A DNA stretch of 64,000 nucleotides. Source: Streptomyces sp. NBC_00286. Its GTDB lineage: Bacteria > Actinomycetota > Actinomycetes > Streptomycetales > Streptomycetaceae. The position numbers and the translations under genes were made by a program. The DNA is taken from the NCBI RefSeq assembly GCF_036173125.1, contig NZ_CP108054.1:4774001-4838000 (forward strand), given 5' to 3'. Positions 39,757 to 50,217 of the stretch are shown here, one piece after another. Every line of letters begins with the position of its first letter. The first letter of the stretch is position 1. The notes below the pieces were generated by a model. That model saw nothing but the letters and a program-made list of their open reading frames with translations, ran no database searches and was not told the DNA's origin.

Positions 39757-41979
39757 TCAGCCGCGCGCCGCACCCGCCGGGCTGACCGGCTGCGGATCGG
39801 CCGGCCGCTCGTCCGGCACCGCCTCCTCACGCAGCGGTGACGGCTCGACCCGCAGCAGGCGGGCGGCCCAGGCGGGCAGCCACCAGTTCCACTTGCCCAT
39901 CATCGCCACCGTGGCGGGCACCAGGAGGCCGCGGATGAGAGTGGCGTCGATGAGGATGCCCAGGGCGATACCGGAGGCGAAGATCGACACGTCCAGTTCC
40001 CCGCCGGCGGCCATCGAGGCGAACGAGGAGAACAGGATCAGTGCGGCGCAGGTGACCAGCCTGCCGGTCCGTCCGACGCCGTCCACCACTGCGGTCCGAG
40101 TGGAACCGGTGCGGTCGTACTCCTCCCGGATGCGGGACAGGATGAACACCTCGTAGTCCATCGAAAGCCCGTACAGGAAGGCGAAGATCGTCACTGGTAC
40201 GAAGGTTCCGATGGAGCCGTCCGGCTGGATGCCCAGCACGGTCTCGGTGCCCCACCCCCACTGCCAGAGGATGACCATCGCGCCCAGTACCGCCCCGAGC
40301 GACAGCAGGTTCAGCAGGATCGCCTTCAGGGGCAGCAGCAGCGACCGGAATGCCCGCGCCAGCATCACGAAGGTGACCAGCGACAGCACCGCCAGCATCC
40401 AGGGGAAGGCCGAGTAGGTCACGTCCACGTAGTCGATCTGCTGGGTGACGTTGCCACCGACCAGAGTGCCGTCCGGCACTCGGTCGACCACCCGGGCGAT
40501 GGTGTCCTCGCCCGCGGCCGAGCCGCCTTCGTCGCTCGGCAGCACGGTGAGGACCGCGGAGCCGTCCCGGCGCCACTCCTCGTCCTCGGGCGCGGTGACC
40601 GCGTACACCCCGTCCGTGGTACGGAGGCTGGCCGCGACCTCTGCAGGATCGGTGCCCTGGGGCACGTAGACGTCGAAGGATGTCAGAGTGCCCGATGGCA
40701 CACCGCTGTCCGTCAGGGCGGTGAGCCCCGCCCGGCCCGGACCGGAGTCGGCCAGCCGGTCGGTGGTCGGTACCGACAGATTGAGACCGAGCGCCGTGAC
40801 GGACAGGGCCAGCAGAACCGCACCGCTCGCCGCGGCCGTCAGCCACCGGAAGCGCACCACGTTCCGGGCGACCGCGGTCCAGAAGCGTCCGGCGGACGCC
40901 TCCCGCTCGAGTGCGGGGCGGTCCGCGCGCCCGGCCTCCCGGCGGCGCTGGAGGCGTCGGCCCGAGGAACTGAGGAGCAGCGGCAGCAGGGTCAGCGAGA
41001 TCAGGGCGCTCGCGGCGGTGACCATCATGCCGCCGATGCCGAGGCTGCGGATCAGCGGAATCGGCAGCAGCACCATGGTGACCAGGCCGATGGCGACCGC
41101 GCCGGCCGAGAAGACGATGGCATGCCCGGACGTGGCCATGGCGCGACGGACCGCGTCGTCGCCGTGATGGCCTTTGGCCTCCTCCTCACGCCAGCGGGTG
41201 ACCAGGATCAGCGCGTAGTCGATCGCGATGCCGACGCCGAGGAGCGGCAGCATGATGACCGTCGTCTCGTGAACGCTGATGAACGGGCTCACGGCGAGCA
41301 GCCCCAGGAACGAGACGGGCACCGCGACCAACGCGGTCAGCAGCGGTACGAAGGCCAGGGCGGACCGAAAGACGTACAGCAGCACCGCGATCGCGGCGCC
41401 GATGGTGACCAGCAGCTTCACCGGGACGTTGAGACCGCCCTGGTCGGAGCCGGTCGCCAGCGTGTCGAGCCCGGTGACCTGGACCTCGGAATCCTTCGGC
41501 AGCTCGTCGCGCATGGCATCCACGATCAGCGGGCCGAGCGCGGGCGCCTCTCCGAGCGCGCTGCCCGGCAGCCCGCCCTGTTCGACGGGACCGCCGAAGA
41601 CCAGCCCGAACGTCGTCCTGCCGTCCTCGCCGAGGAACGCCTCGTCCCCGGTGTTGGCATACGACGCGACGCGCGCGTCGACCTTCTCGGCCGCCGCGTC
41701 GAAGGCCCGGCCGAGGGCCTCCTTCGCCTCCGGGCTGTCGGCCCGCTGCCCCTCCGGCAGGGTCACGACAGGCACGAAGGGCCGTTCGTAGCCGCCGTTT
41801 CCGTACGTCTTCATGATCTGTTGGTTCGCCTCGTACCCGGGCAGGCCGGGGTAGGCGTTGCGCTCGTCCATGTTGGGGATCAGCAGGCCGATGGCTCCCC
41901 CTCCGGCGAGCAGCAGCAGGATGACGAGCATCCGAACGAGTCGCTTCCGTCCGAGAACGAATCCGCAGAGTTTCTCCAT
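39757..41979 (-). CDS. MMPL-family (RND) exporter
   Basis: The 740-residue RND/MMPL transporter has an N-terminal helix, a periplasmic-type loop (about 35-180), six helices (about 185-360, with GIAIDYALILVTRWREE in helix 4), a second outer loop (about 400-520) and six more helices (GLSMDYEVFILSRIREEYDR marks the equivalent position). The paired Asp-Tyr sites are the proton relay of this family. Location in the polyketide cluster, divergent from a two-component system, suggests export of the product and induction by it. An Arg/Pro-rich tail follows. Confidence 0.88.
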   Translation of the reverse strand: MEKLCGFVLGRKRLVRMLVILLLLAGGGAIGLLIPNMDERNAYPGLPGYEANQQIMKTYGNGGYERPFVPVVTLPEGQRADSPEAKEALGRAFDAAAEKVDARVASYANTGDEAFLGEDGRTTFGLVFGGPVEQGGLPGSALGEAPALGPLIVDAMRDELPKDSEVQVTGLDTLATGSDQGGLNVPVKLLVTIGAAIAVLLYVFRSALAFVPLLTALVAVPVSFLGLLAVSPFISVHETTVIMLPLLGVGIAIDYALILVTRWREEEAKGHHGDDAVRRAMATSGHAIVFSAGAVAIGLVTMVLLPIPLIRSLGIGGMMVTAASALISLTLLPLLLSSSGRRLQRRREAGRADRPALEREASAGRFWTAVARNVVRFRWLTAAASGAVLLALSVTALGLNLSVPTTDRLADSGPGRAGLTALTDSGVPSGTLTSFDVYVPQGTDPAEVAASLRTTDGVYAVTAPEDEEWRRDGSAVLTVLPSDEGGSAAGEDTIARVVDRVPDGTLVGGNVTQQIDYVDVTYSAFPWMLAVLSLVTFVMLARAFRSLLLPLKAILLNLLSLGAVLGAMVILWQWGWGTETVLGIQPDGSIGTFVPVTIFAFLYGLSMDYEVFILSRIREEYDRTGSTRTAVVDGVGRTGRLVTCAALILFSSFASMAAGGELDVSIFASGIALGILIDATLIRGLLVPATVAMMGKWNWWLPAWAARLLRVEPSPLREEAVPDERPADPQPVSPAGAARG

Positions 41980-41998
41980 GCCACCAGGCCATCAGAGA

Positions 41999-42028
41999 GT
42001 TCTTAGGCCGCTCATCGACCGTTCTTAG
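41999..42028. promoter_or_regulatory. tandem GTTCTTAG repeats between exporter and regulator
   Basis: GTTCTTAG occurs at 41999-42006 and 42021-42028, a start-to-start distance of 22 bp or about two helical turns. The second is part of the palindrome GTTCTTAGAGAAC. Direct repeats at such spacing in a 77-bp divergent gap are a good fit for an OmpR-type response-regulator site acting on both genes. Confidence 0.55.
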
Positions 42029-42056
42029 AGAACTCTGTCAATGTGACGGCGGCCCT

Positions 42057-42830
42057 ATGGACCGGCACGAATCGGGTGACACTTACGGTGTGACCTCAAC
42101 GACGCTGCGTGTCCTGGTTGTTGACGACGAGAACTATCTGGCGGACCTCGTCGCCACCGCTCTGCGCTACGAAGGGTTCGACACCGCGGTGGCGGGCACC
42201 GGAGGAGCCGCCGCCGAACTCGTCGAAGCGTTCCGCCCGCATCTCATCGTGATGGACGTCATGCTGCCGGACGGCTCCGGCATCGATGCCTGTCGCCGGT
42301 TGCGGCAGGACGGCTGCCAGGCCCCCGTTGTGTTTCTGACGGCCCGTGACGCCACGGAGGACAAGATCGCCGGGCTGACGGTGGGCGGCGACGACTACGT
42401 CACCAAACCGTTCAGCCTGGAGGAGCTCATCGCGCGGATCCGCGCGGTGCTGCGCCGGACCTCGCGTCCGGAGGAACGCACCAAGCTCACTTTCGCCGAC
42501 CTGGAGATCGACGACGAGGCACATGAGGTGCGCCGGCACGGGGTGCGGGTGGATCTGACGCCGACCGAGTTCAAGCTGCTGCGCTACCTGGTCGCGCATG
42601 CGGGGCGCGTCCTGTCGAAGCGTCAGATCCTGGACCACGTATGGGAGTACGACTTCGGAGGCAGCGACGCCGTGGTGCAGACGTACGTCTCCTATCTGCG
42701 GCGGAAGATCGACGCCTTCGAACCCACCCTGATCCAGACCGTGCCGCGGATCGGTTACGTCGTACGGATCCAGGAGACGGACACCCGGCGGCGGAAGACC
42801 GGGCAGCAGGACTCCGAGGTCGGCCGATGA
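42057..42830 (+). CDS. OmpR-family response regulator
   Basis: The 257-residue regulator has a receiver domain (VLVVDDENYLADLVATALRY; phospho-Asp in LIVMDVMLPDGSG; Lys in DDYVTKPFSLEEL) and a winged-helix OmpR DNA-binding domain (VDLTPTEFKLLRYLVAHAGR ... VQTYVSYLRRKI ... QTVPRIGYVVR). ATG 42057 is the annotated start; GTG 42090 is an alternative that removes 11 residues not belonging to the receiver. The stop overlaps the kinase start by 4 bases. It probably binds the repeats just upstream. Confidence 0.88.
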   Translation: MDRHESGDTYGVTSTTLRVLVVDDENYLADLVATALRYEGFDTAVAGTGGAAAELVEAFRPHLIVMDVMLPDGSGIDACRRLRQDGCQAPVVFLTARDATEDKIAGLTVGGDDYVTKPFSLEELIARIRAVLRRTSRPEERTKLTFADLEIDDEAHEVRRHGVRVDLTPTEFKLLRYLVAHAGRVLSKRQILDHVWEYDFGGSDAVVQTYVSYLRRKIDAFEPTLIQTVPRIGYVVRIQETDTRRRKTGQQDSEVGR

Positions 42831-44293
42831 CCCTGCGCACCCGGCTGGTCCTGGTGCTCTCCGGGCTGCTGGCCCTGGGCATGGCGCTCTCCGTCGGTGC
42901 CACCTTCGGCGCGCTCCAGGACTGGCGTCACGACCAGAACGACGAGGTGCTCGCCGCCGTGTCGGGTCAACTGCGCGATGACCTGGCCGCGGAGCGGAGC
43001 GGCGGAGGGCTAGCTCTGCCCCGCTCTCAGGACCAGCTGACCGGCATCTGGCGGGCATCCGCCGAGAAGGGCGACCTCCCCTCCTTCTTCCAGCTCCGGT
43101 CGCGGGACGGCCAGGTGCGCCAGACCTCCGACTTCGGCGCCCGGCCGGATCTGCCGCGCACCCTGCCCTCCGAACTGTGGCCGGACCGGGCCACGGCCGA
43201 CGACCCCTCCGGAGGCGCGTTCCACCCGGTTCAGGGCCCCGACGGCAGCGAGTGGCTGCTGCACTCCTCCCGGCTCTCCGACGGAATCCTGCTCGTGGGC
43301 ATGAAGACGACCGTGGCCGGCGAACTGATGCACCGCACCGCGATGGTCGCGGCCACCTCCGCCGTGGTCGCCCTGCTGGCGGTGATCCTGCTCTCGTGGC
43401 GTGCCGTCCGCGCCGGACTGCGTCCGCTGGAGTCGATCGCGGAGACGGCCGGGGCGATCGGTGACGGCGATCTGGCCCGTCGGATCCCGGCCGCCGGACC
43501 GCGCACCGAGGTCGGCCGGCTCGGCAGCGCGCTGAACGCGATGCTCGGCCAGATCGAGTCTGCGTTCGACGAACGGCGCCGTACGGAGGAGCGGTTGCGC
43601 CGCTTCGTCGCCGACGCCTCGCACGAACTGCGCACACCGGTCGCCACCATCCGCGGCTACGCGGAGCTGTTCCGGCGGGGCGCCGCGCATCGGCCCGACG
43701 ACCTCGCCCAGGCGATGGCCCGGATCGAGTCGGAGGCCCGCCGTATGGGATCCCTCGTCGAGGAGCTGCTGCTCCTCGCCAAGCTGGACCAGGGCCTGCC
43801 GCTGGCCAGGGAATCGGTCGACCTCGGAGCGCTGGCCGCGGAGGCGGTCGACGACGCCCGGGTCCTCGCCCCCGATCGTCTGCTGCTGCTGGAGACCGAG
43901 ACGGACTCGGGCCCGGTGGTCGTCCGGGGCGACGCGGACCGGCTGCGGCAGGTCCTGGGGAATCTGCTGTCCAACGTTCGGCAGCACACTCCGGACGGGA
44001 CCGAGGCCCAGGTACGGGTCGGTAGCCGGGACGGGCAGGCCGTGATCGAAGTGGCGGACAGCGGACCGGGCCTCGACGAGGAGCAGGCCCAGCACGTCTT
44101 CGAGCGCTTCTACCGCGTCGATGCCTCCCGCGCCCGCGTCCAGACGTCCGACGAAGGGCCGAAGGAGGGGGTCGGCCTCGGGCTGGCCATCGTCGCCGCG
44201 GTGGCCAAGGCCCACGGCGGCAGTGCCGAGGTCGACTCGGCCCCAGGCAAGGGCGCGACCTTCCGCGTGCACCTGCCGCTCGAGCACTCCTGA
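42827..44293 (+). CDS. sensor histidine kinase
   Basis: The 488-residue kinase has helix 1 (LVLVLSGLLALGMALSVGAT), an extracellular sensor of about 150 residues, helix 2 (MVAATSAVVALLAVILLSW) and a HAMP domain. HisKA with phospho-His (RRFVADASHELRTPVATIRG) and HATPase_c (NLLSNVRQHTPDG N box; VADSGPGLDEEQ G1; FERFYRVDASRAR; GVGLGLAIVAAVAKAHGG G2) follow. It is translationally coupled to the regulator. Location suggests it senses the polyketide or membrane stress and drives the exporter. Confidence 0.9.
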   Translation: MTLRTRLVLVLSGLLALGMALSVGATFGALQDWRHDQNDEVLAAVSGQLRDDLAAERSGGGLALPRSQDQLTGIWRASAEKGDLPSFFQLRSRDGQVRQTSDFGARPDLPRTLPSELWPDRATADDPSGGAFHPVQGPDGSEWLLHSSRLSDGILLVGMKTTVAGELMHRTAMVAATSAVVALLAVILLSWRAVRAGLRPLESIAETAGAIGDGDLARRIPAAGPRTEVGRLGSALNAMLGQIESAFDERRRTEERLRRFVADASHELRTPVATIRGYAELFRRGAAHRPDDLAQAMARIESEARRMGSLVEELLLLAKLDQGLPLARESVDLGALAAEAVDDARVLAPDRLLLLETETDSGPVVVRGDADRLRQVLGNLLSNVRQHTPDGTEAQVRVGSRDGQAVIEVADSGPGLDEEQAQHVFERFYRVDASRARVQTSDEGPKEGVGLGLAIVAAVAKAHGGSAEVDSAPGKGATFRVHLPLEHS

Positions 44294-44385
44294 ACGTGCA
44301 GGTCCGCGTGGACCACGCCGGTGAACCGGGAGGACCGCTTCCTGCCCGGCGCGGACGGGGGCCGGCTCGACGGCTCAGCCCGGCG

Positions 44386-44562
44386 ACGTACGCGGGCCGG
44401 ATCTCCGTACCCACCCTGGTGGTCCAGGGGCAGACCGACTAACTGTTCCCGCTCGACCAGGGCGACGCGATCGCACGGGCCGTCGCCGCGGGTGGCGCTC
44501 CTGTAGCCGTGGACTGGATCTCCGGCGGCCACGACGGCGGGGAGGACGAAGAAGGACATCGT
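44386..44562 (+). pseudogene. alpha/beta-hydrolase C-terminal fragment
   Basis: TYAGRISVPTLVVQGQTD, an in-frame TAA (44440-44442), then LFPLDQGDAIARAVAAGGAP and VDWISGGHDGGEDEEG. This is the C-terminal part of a CocE/X-Pro-peptidase-like alpha/beta hydrolase, with the catalytic His in GGHDGG and the Asp region in QGQTD. The rest of the enzyme is missing and the reading frame is broken, so it is a relic inside the polyketide cluster. Confidence 0.6.
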
Positions 44563-44586
44563 CTCCTGAGCCCGACGGGCATGCCG

Positions 44587-44625
44587 CCGCGGGCCGTGAG
44601 GGGCATCCCGCCTCACGGCCCGCGG
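44587..44625. terminator. bidirectional terminator hairpin
   Basis: A perfect 15-bp stem (44587-44601 with 44611-44625) lies 40 bp beyond the end of the minus-strand polyketide operon and after the sensor-kinase gene. Confidence 0.75.
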
Positions 44626-44665
44626 TGGCCACGGCCTGGTCGTGGCCGGCAACCGTGTCTCCGAC

Positions 44666-45909
44666 TCAGAGCGTGCGCCTGCCGCTTCCCGGCAGGCCGA
44701 GGACCGCCGCGGAGTTGAAGCCGCCCTCGCCCCTGGCCACCACGAGAGCGGTGCGCAGGCCGGCGTTCTCCCGGGCGGCGGTGACCAGCTCCAGGTCGTC
44801 GCCGGGCCGCGCGGTCAGGTTCACCGACGGCGGGACGGTGTCGTGCGCCAGGGCGAGAGCCGCCCAGGACAGATCCAGTGCGGCTCCCCCCGAACACAGC
44901 CTGCCGGTGGCCGTCTTGGGCACCGCGACCGGCACACCCCGCCTGCCGAAGACCTCCACCAGGGCGTCCGACTCCCGGCGGTCGAGCAGCGGTTCGCCCG
45001 CTCCGTCGGCGAAGACCACATCGATCTGCTCCGGCGTCAGACCGGCCCGTACGACCGCCTCGCGGATCGCCCGCGCCAGCTGCCGGTGGTCCGGCGCGGG
45101 CTGTGTCGGATGGTGCGCGTCATGCGTCGACGCCGTACCGAGCACCTCGGCATACGGCGCGGGTGCGCCCCTGCGGGCGGCCCACTCGGCGTCCTCGACC
45201 ACGAGCATCGCGCCGCCCTCGCCCGGCACGTGCCCGGGACTGTCCGCCGCGAACGGCCGGTAGGCCGTCGCAGGTTCCGGATCCCGGCTGAGCGTGGCCC
45301 TGTTCGCCTGACAGGCCATGGCGTACGGGGACAGCGGGGCCTCCGTCCCGCCGACCACGACCGCTCCCGTACCGCGCGCGATCAGCCGCCGCGCCTGGGC
45401 CAGGGCGTCGACCCCGCCCGCGCCGTCCGCGACAAGCACCCCGCAGGCGCCCTTGAGCTGGTCGCGGATGGAGAGCTGGCCGCTGCTCGCCGCGTAGAAC
45501 CATCCGATCGACTGGTACGCCGTGACCGCGCTGGGCCCCTTGCTCCACAGGTTGTGGATCTCCCGCTGGCCGAAGGCGTTCCCGCCGGAGGCGCTGGCCG
45601 TGACCACGGACAGCTCGAAGGGGTCGTGCCGGTGCGGATCGAGCGCGGCGTCCTCGAAGGCCAGCCGGCCGGCGGCCAGGGCCATCCAGGTCCACCGGTC
45701 GGTCTGCACCCGCAACTTGCTCTCGACCGACGCGCTCTCGTCGAACCCGGTCACCCGGCCGGCCAGCGGCGAGGGCAGCTTCGACGTGTCGAACTCCTGG
45801 ATCGGGCCGATCCGGCAGACCCGTTCCAAGGTGTTCTTCCAGTGCTCGGTGACGCCGATACCGGTGGGGGCGACCACACCGATCCCGGTGATGACACTGC
45901 GCCGTACGG

Positions 45910-45913
<4 letters not shown>
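44666..45913 (-). CDS. type II PKS ketosynthase beta (chain-length factor)
   Basis: The 415-residue KS-like protein (VITGIGVVAPTGIGVTEHWK) lacks the active-site Cys, as expected of KS-beta. At that site it reads GVLVADGAGGVDALAQARRL. Chain-length factors normally have a Gln here (EQAGGLDA), used for malonyl-ACP decarboxylation; in this copy the EQ pair is DG. It forms the heterodimer with KS-alpha that sets chain length. ATG overlaps the KS-alpha stop by 4 bases. It is the last gene of the operon and is followed by a terminator. Confidence 0.9.
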
Positions 45914-48092
<2,179 letters not shown>

Positions 48093-48344
48093 TCAGGCCG
48101 CTGCGGAAAGGCGGGCGTCGAGAAGTCGCTCGACGTCGGCGGGCGTGCTCTCCGGCGTGATCTCCTCCTCGATGTCGACGCCGTAGCGGCTCTTGATCCG
48201 GCTGGCCAGTTCGACGCGGGCCAGCGAGTCCAGGTCGAGGGCCTCGAAGGACTTGCCGAACGCCGACTCCCCCAGGCCCGGGTCGAGGCCGACAGCGGCG
48301 AGCATGGCGGTCAGTTCATTTCGTACGGTTTCCGAGGCACTCAT
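48093..48344 (-). CDS. acyl carrier protein of the type II PKS
   Basis: The 83-residue ACP has the phosphopantetheine Ser in EALDLDSLARVELASRIKSR and an acidic helix II/III region (YGVDIEEEITPESTPADVER). AAGGAG precedes ATG 48344, which overlaps the stop of the monooxygenase gene by 4 bases. Its place between cyclase and monooxygenase genes identifies it as the carrier for the minimal PKS. Confidence 0.92.
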   Translation of the reverse strand: MSASETVRNELTAMLAAVGLDPGLGESAFGKSFEALDLDSLARVELASRIKSRYGVDIEEEITPESTPADVERLLDARLSAAA

Positions 48345-48721
48345 GTCTCTTCTCCTTCGCCGGCCGGGCCGGCTGACGGTGTCGTGGATACGGCGTGCTC
48401 GGTCGACGAGGCCGAAGCGGTCGACGCATGGATGTGAAAGCGCAGCGAGCGGGCTTCCGTGAAGCAGTCGCGCATCGGCTTCACCAGATCCCGGTGTTCC
48501 TGGGACCTCTCCCAGGTCTCGAAGTCCGCGATGTCGCGCCACTCGCTGGTGATGAGCCACTGCTCCGGATCGGTGGTGGACTGGCAGACCTGGTCCTTCA
48601 CATGACCGGGAACGCCCGTGGCCACCAGGAACCGGATCTTGTCGTAGGCGTCCAGGAACTCCTGCCGCCGTTCGGCGGGGACGCGGATCAGGAAGACCAC
48701 CCGGGCCTTGGGCACGCTCAC
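48341..48721 (-). CDS. ABM-family monooxygenase
   Basis: The 126-residue protein has the ferredoxin-like fold of antibiotic-biosynthesis monooxygenases (RVVFLIRVPAERRQEFLDAY strand and helix; ITSEWRDIADFETWERSQEH). These cofactor-free oxygenases convert anthrones or naphthacenones to quinones. A Ser/Thr/Ala-rich tail of about 30 residues is added. The GTG start overlaps the SDR stop by 4 bases (GTGA). Confidence 0.85.
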   Translation of the reverse strand: MSVPKARVVFLIRVPAERRQEFLDAYDKIRFLVATGVPGHVKDQVCQSTTDPEQWLITSEWRDIADFETWERSQEHRDLVKPMRDCFTEARSLRFHIHASTASASSTEHAVSTTPSAGPAGEGEET

Positions 48722-49473
48722 CGGGCCGGCCTTCCGGCGCCGGGAGGCGGCCCGCCCGCCAGTGCGGAGCTGAAGCCGAACTTCCCGACGACGGGCACCA
48801 CACCGCCGTACAGTCCGTCGGACTCCGTGCCGGTGAGGAACCGGACGGCGCGGCCGACCAGTTCGGCCTCCACCGTGAGCGCGGGGTCGACGTGCGGCAT
48901 CTCCTTGCGCATCTCGGGGGTGTCGACCAGGGTCAGCGAAATCAGGTTGGCGTGGATGCCACGGTTCTTGACCTCGTGGGCCATCGAGCGCATCCAGGTG
49001 GTCAGGGCCGCCTTGCTCGCGGCGTACGAGGACATCGCGGCGAGCGGCTCACCAGCCAGCGGAGTGCCGAAGTAGACCAGTCGTCCGCCCTCGCTCAGGT
49101 GGGGCAGGACCGCCTGGGTGGCGACCACCGCCGACAGGAAGTTGGCCTTCAGCTGTTCCTCGTACGCGGACACGTCGGTGAGCATCACCGGGCCCACCGA
49201 GAAGCCGCCCACGAGATGCACCAGGCCGTCCAGCCGGCCGAACCGTTGCACCGCCTCGGCTGCCGCGTGCTGGGCGCCCTCCGGCTCCGTGGCGTCGGCC
49301 GGCAGAGTCCCGACCGTTCCGGAACCGCCGAAGGTGGCGGCCAGTTCGGCGAGCCGTTTCTCGTTCCGGCCGGTGAGCAGCAGCTGGTCACCGCGGTCGG
49401 CGAGGCACCGCACCGTGGCCTCGCCCAGTCGGCCGGTCGCGCCGGTGACCAGCAGGGCCCGGGGGGCGCTCAC
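48718..49473 (-). CDS. SDR-family ketoreductase/dehydrogenase
   Basis: The 251-residue short-chain dehydrogenase has cofactor loop VTGATGRLGEATVRCL, the LVHLVGG strand, and the catalytic Ser/Tyr/Lys in SSYAASKAALTTW (YxxxK). GTG 49473 overlaps the preceding stop. In an aromatic polyketide operon it probably reduces a keto group of the nascent or cyclised chain; its closeness to C9 ketoreductases cannot be judged by eye. Confidence 0.85.
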   Translation of the reverse strand: MSAPRALLVTGATGRLGEATVRCLADRGDQLLLTGRNEKRLAELAATFGGSGTVGTLPADATEPEGAQHAAAEAVQRFGRLDGLVHLVGGFSVGPVMLTDVSAYEEQLKANFLSAVVATQAVLPHLSEGGRLVYFGTPLAGEPLAAMSSYAASKAALTTWMRSMAHEVKNRGIHANLISLTLVDTPEMRKEMPHVDPALTVEAELVGRAVRFLTGTESDGLYGGVVPVVGKFGFSSALAGGPPPGAGRPAR

Positions 49474-49829
49474 GCGTCCTGCTCGAAGACGGCGACCCGG
49501 GTGGTGACGTGCTCCATCATCGCCTTCTGGAAGAACGCCCTGGCCCCGGCCGGCGAGCTCATGTCGCGGGGCTCGACCAGGAACTCGTCGAGCTTGCGCT
49601 CCAGTTCCTGGATGGCGGGCTGCCTGGCCAGGTGCGCCATCACCCTGGGAAGGCTGCCGTCGATCTCCATCATGCGGACGACCAGGCCGTCCTTCATGAA
49701 GATCGAGGTACCGAGCAGCCGCGCCCCGTCGGGCGTGACCCACTCCGGCGGCGTGTAGTTGGCGAGCAGGTCCTTGACCACGGCCTCGGTGCCTGGCTTG
49801 ACCCGGAAGCTGATCGCGTAACGCTCCAT
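49470..49829 (-). CDS. SchA/CurD-like protein
   Basis: The 119-residue protein starts MERYAISFRVKPGTEAVVKD and has the conserved RLLGTSIFMKDGLVVRMMEI and LERKLDEFLVEPRDM. This is the SchA/CurD-like family, found almost only in spore-pigment and related type II PKS clusters (whiE ORFI, schA, curD), with unknown activity. GAGGAGAG precedes ATG 49829. It is the first gene of the coupled minus-strand operon, so its promoter is in the adjacent divergent region. Confidence 0.85.
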   Translation of the reverse strand: MERYAISFRVKPGTEAVVKDLLANYTPPEWVTPDGARLLGTSIFMKDGLVVRMMEIDGSLPRVMAHLARQPAIQELERKLDEFLVEPRDMSSPAGARAFFQKAMMEHVTTRVAVFEQDA

Positions 49830-49845
49830 CGCAGATCTCTCCTCA

Positions 49846-49875
49846 CGAGATGACACGGAACGAGATGACACGGAA
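49846..49875. repeat. two 15-bp tandem repeats upstream of the SchA-like gene
   Basis: CGAGATGACACGGAA occurs twice head to tail, starting 17 bp before the minus-strand start codon. It could be an operator overlapping the leader of the core operon. Confidence 0.6.
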
Positions 49876-50126
49876 AGGGATGTGCCGACCGGCGGGTAAC
49901 CGGCTGCGGCCAGCCTGCCGTTCGGGCCGCGCCCGGGTCTTCCGGCGGCCGGGCGAGATTCGCTCTCCCCACCCGGGAGGAGCTCTCCTCCCTCCGCACG
50001 GGGTCCTCCACCATTGGGCGGGGCTCTCCTCCCGGCGGTGGTCGGCCGGTTCGTCCCCGCGCGGGAAGACGCCGGTCGTGCCGTCGCCCTAGCGTTCGGG
50101 GCAGTGCGGCGCGGCCTTCCCCCCGT

Positions 50127-50174
50127 CGCGCCGTACTGCTTCTGCCTGCACGCGCCGTACTGCCTCTGCCTGCG
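50127..50174. repeat. two 24-bp tandem repeats upstream of the hydroxylase
   Basis: CGCGCCGTACTGC(T/C)TCTGCCTG(C) occurs twice head to tail, ending 43 bp before ATG 50218. The two copies differ at two positions. Confidence 0.6.
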
Positions 50175-50217
50175 GCCGCGTGCTGCATCCCGTGCCGATT
50201 CCCCATGAGGAGACGCA

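Larger units (their letters stand above)
49830..50217. promoter_or_regulatory. divergent promoter region of the polyketide cluster
   Basis: This 388-bp gap separates the core operon (minus) from the hydroxylase/methyltransferase/kinase genes (plus). It holds two tandem repeats, 49846-49875 and 50127-50174, one near each start, plus a hairpin around GGGAGGAGCTCTCCTCCC at 49975. It is the natural place for pathway-specific regulators. Confidence 0.55.

Noticed and set aside
42096..44414. 772-codon antisense frame over the two-component system
   Set aside because: Arg/Pro/Gly low complexity; the plus-strand genes have full receiver and kinase motifs and a 4-base overlap.
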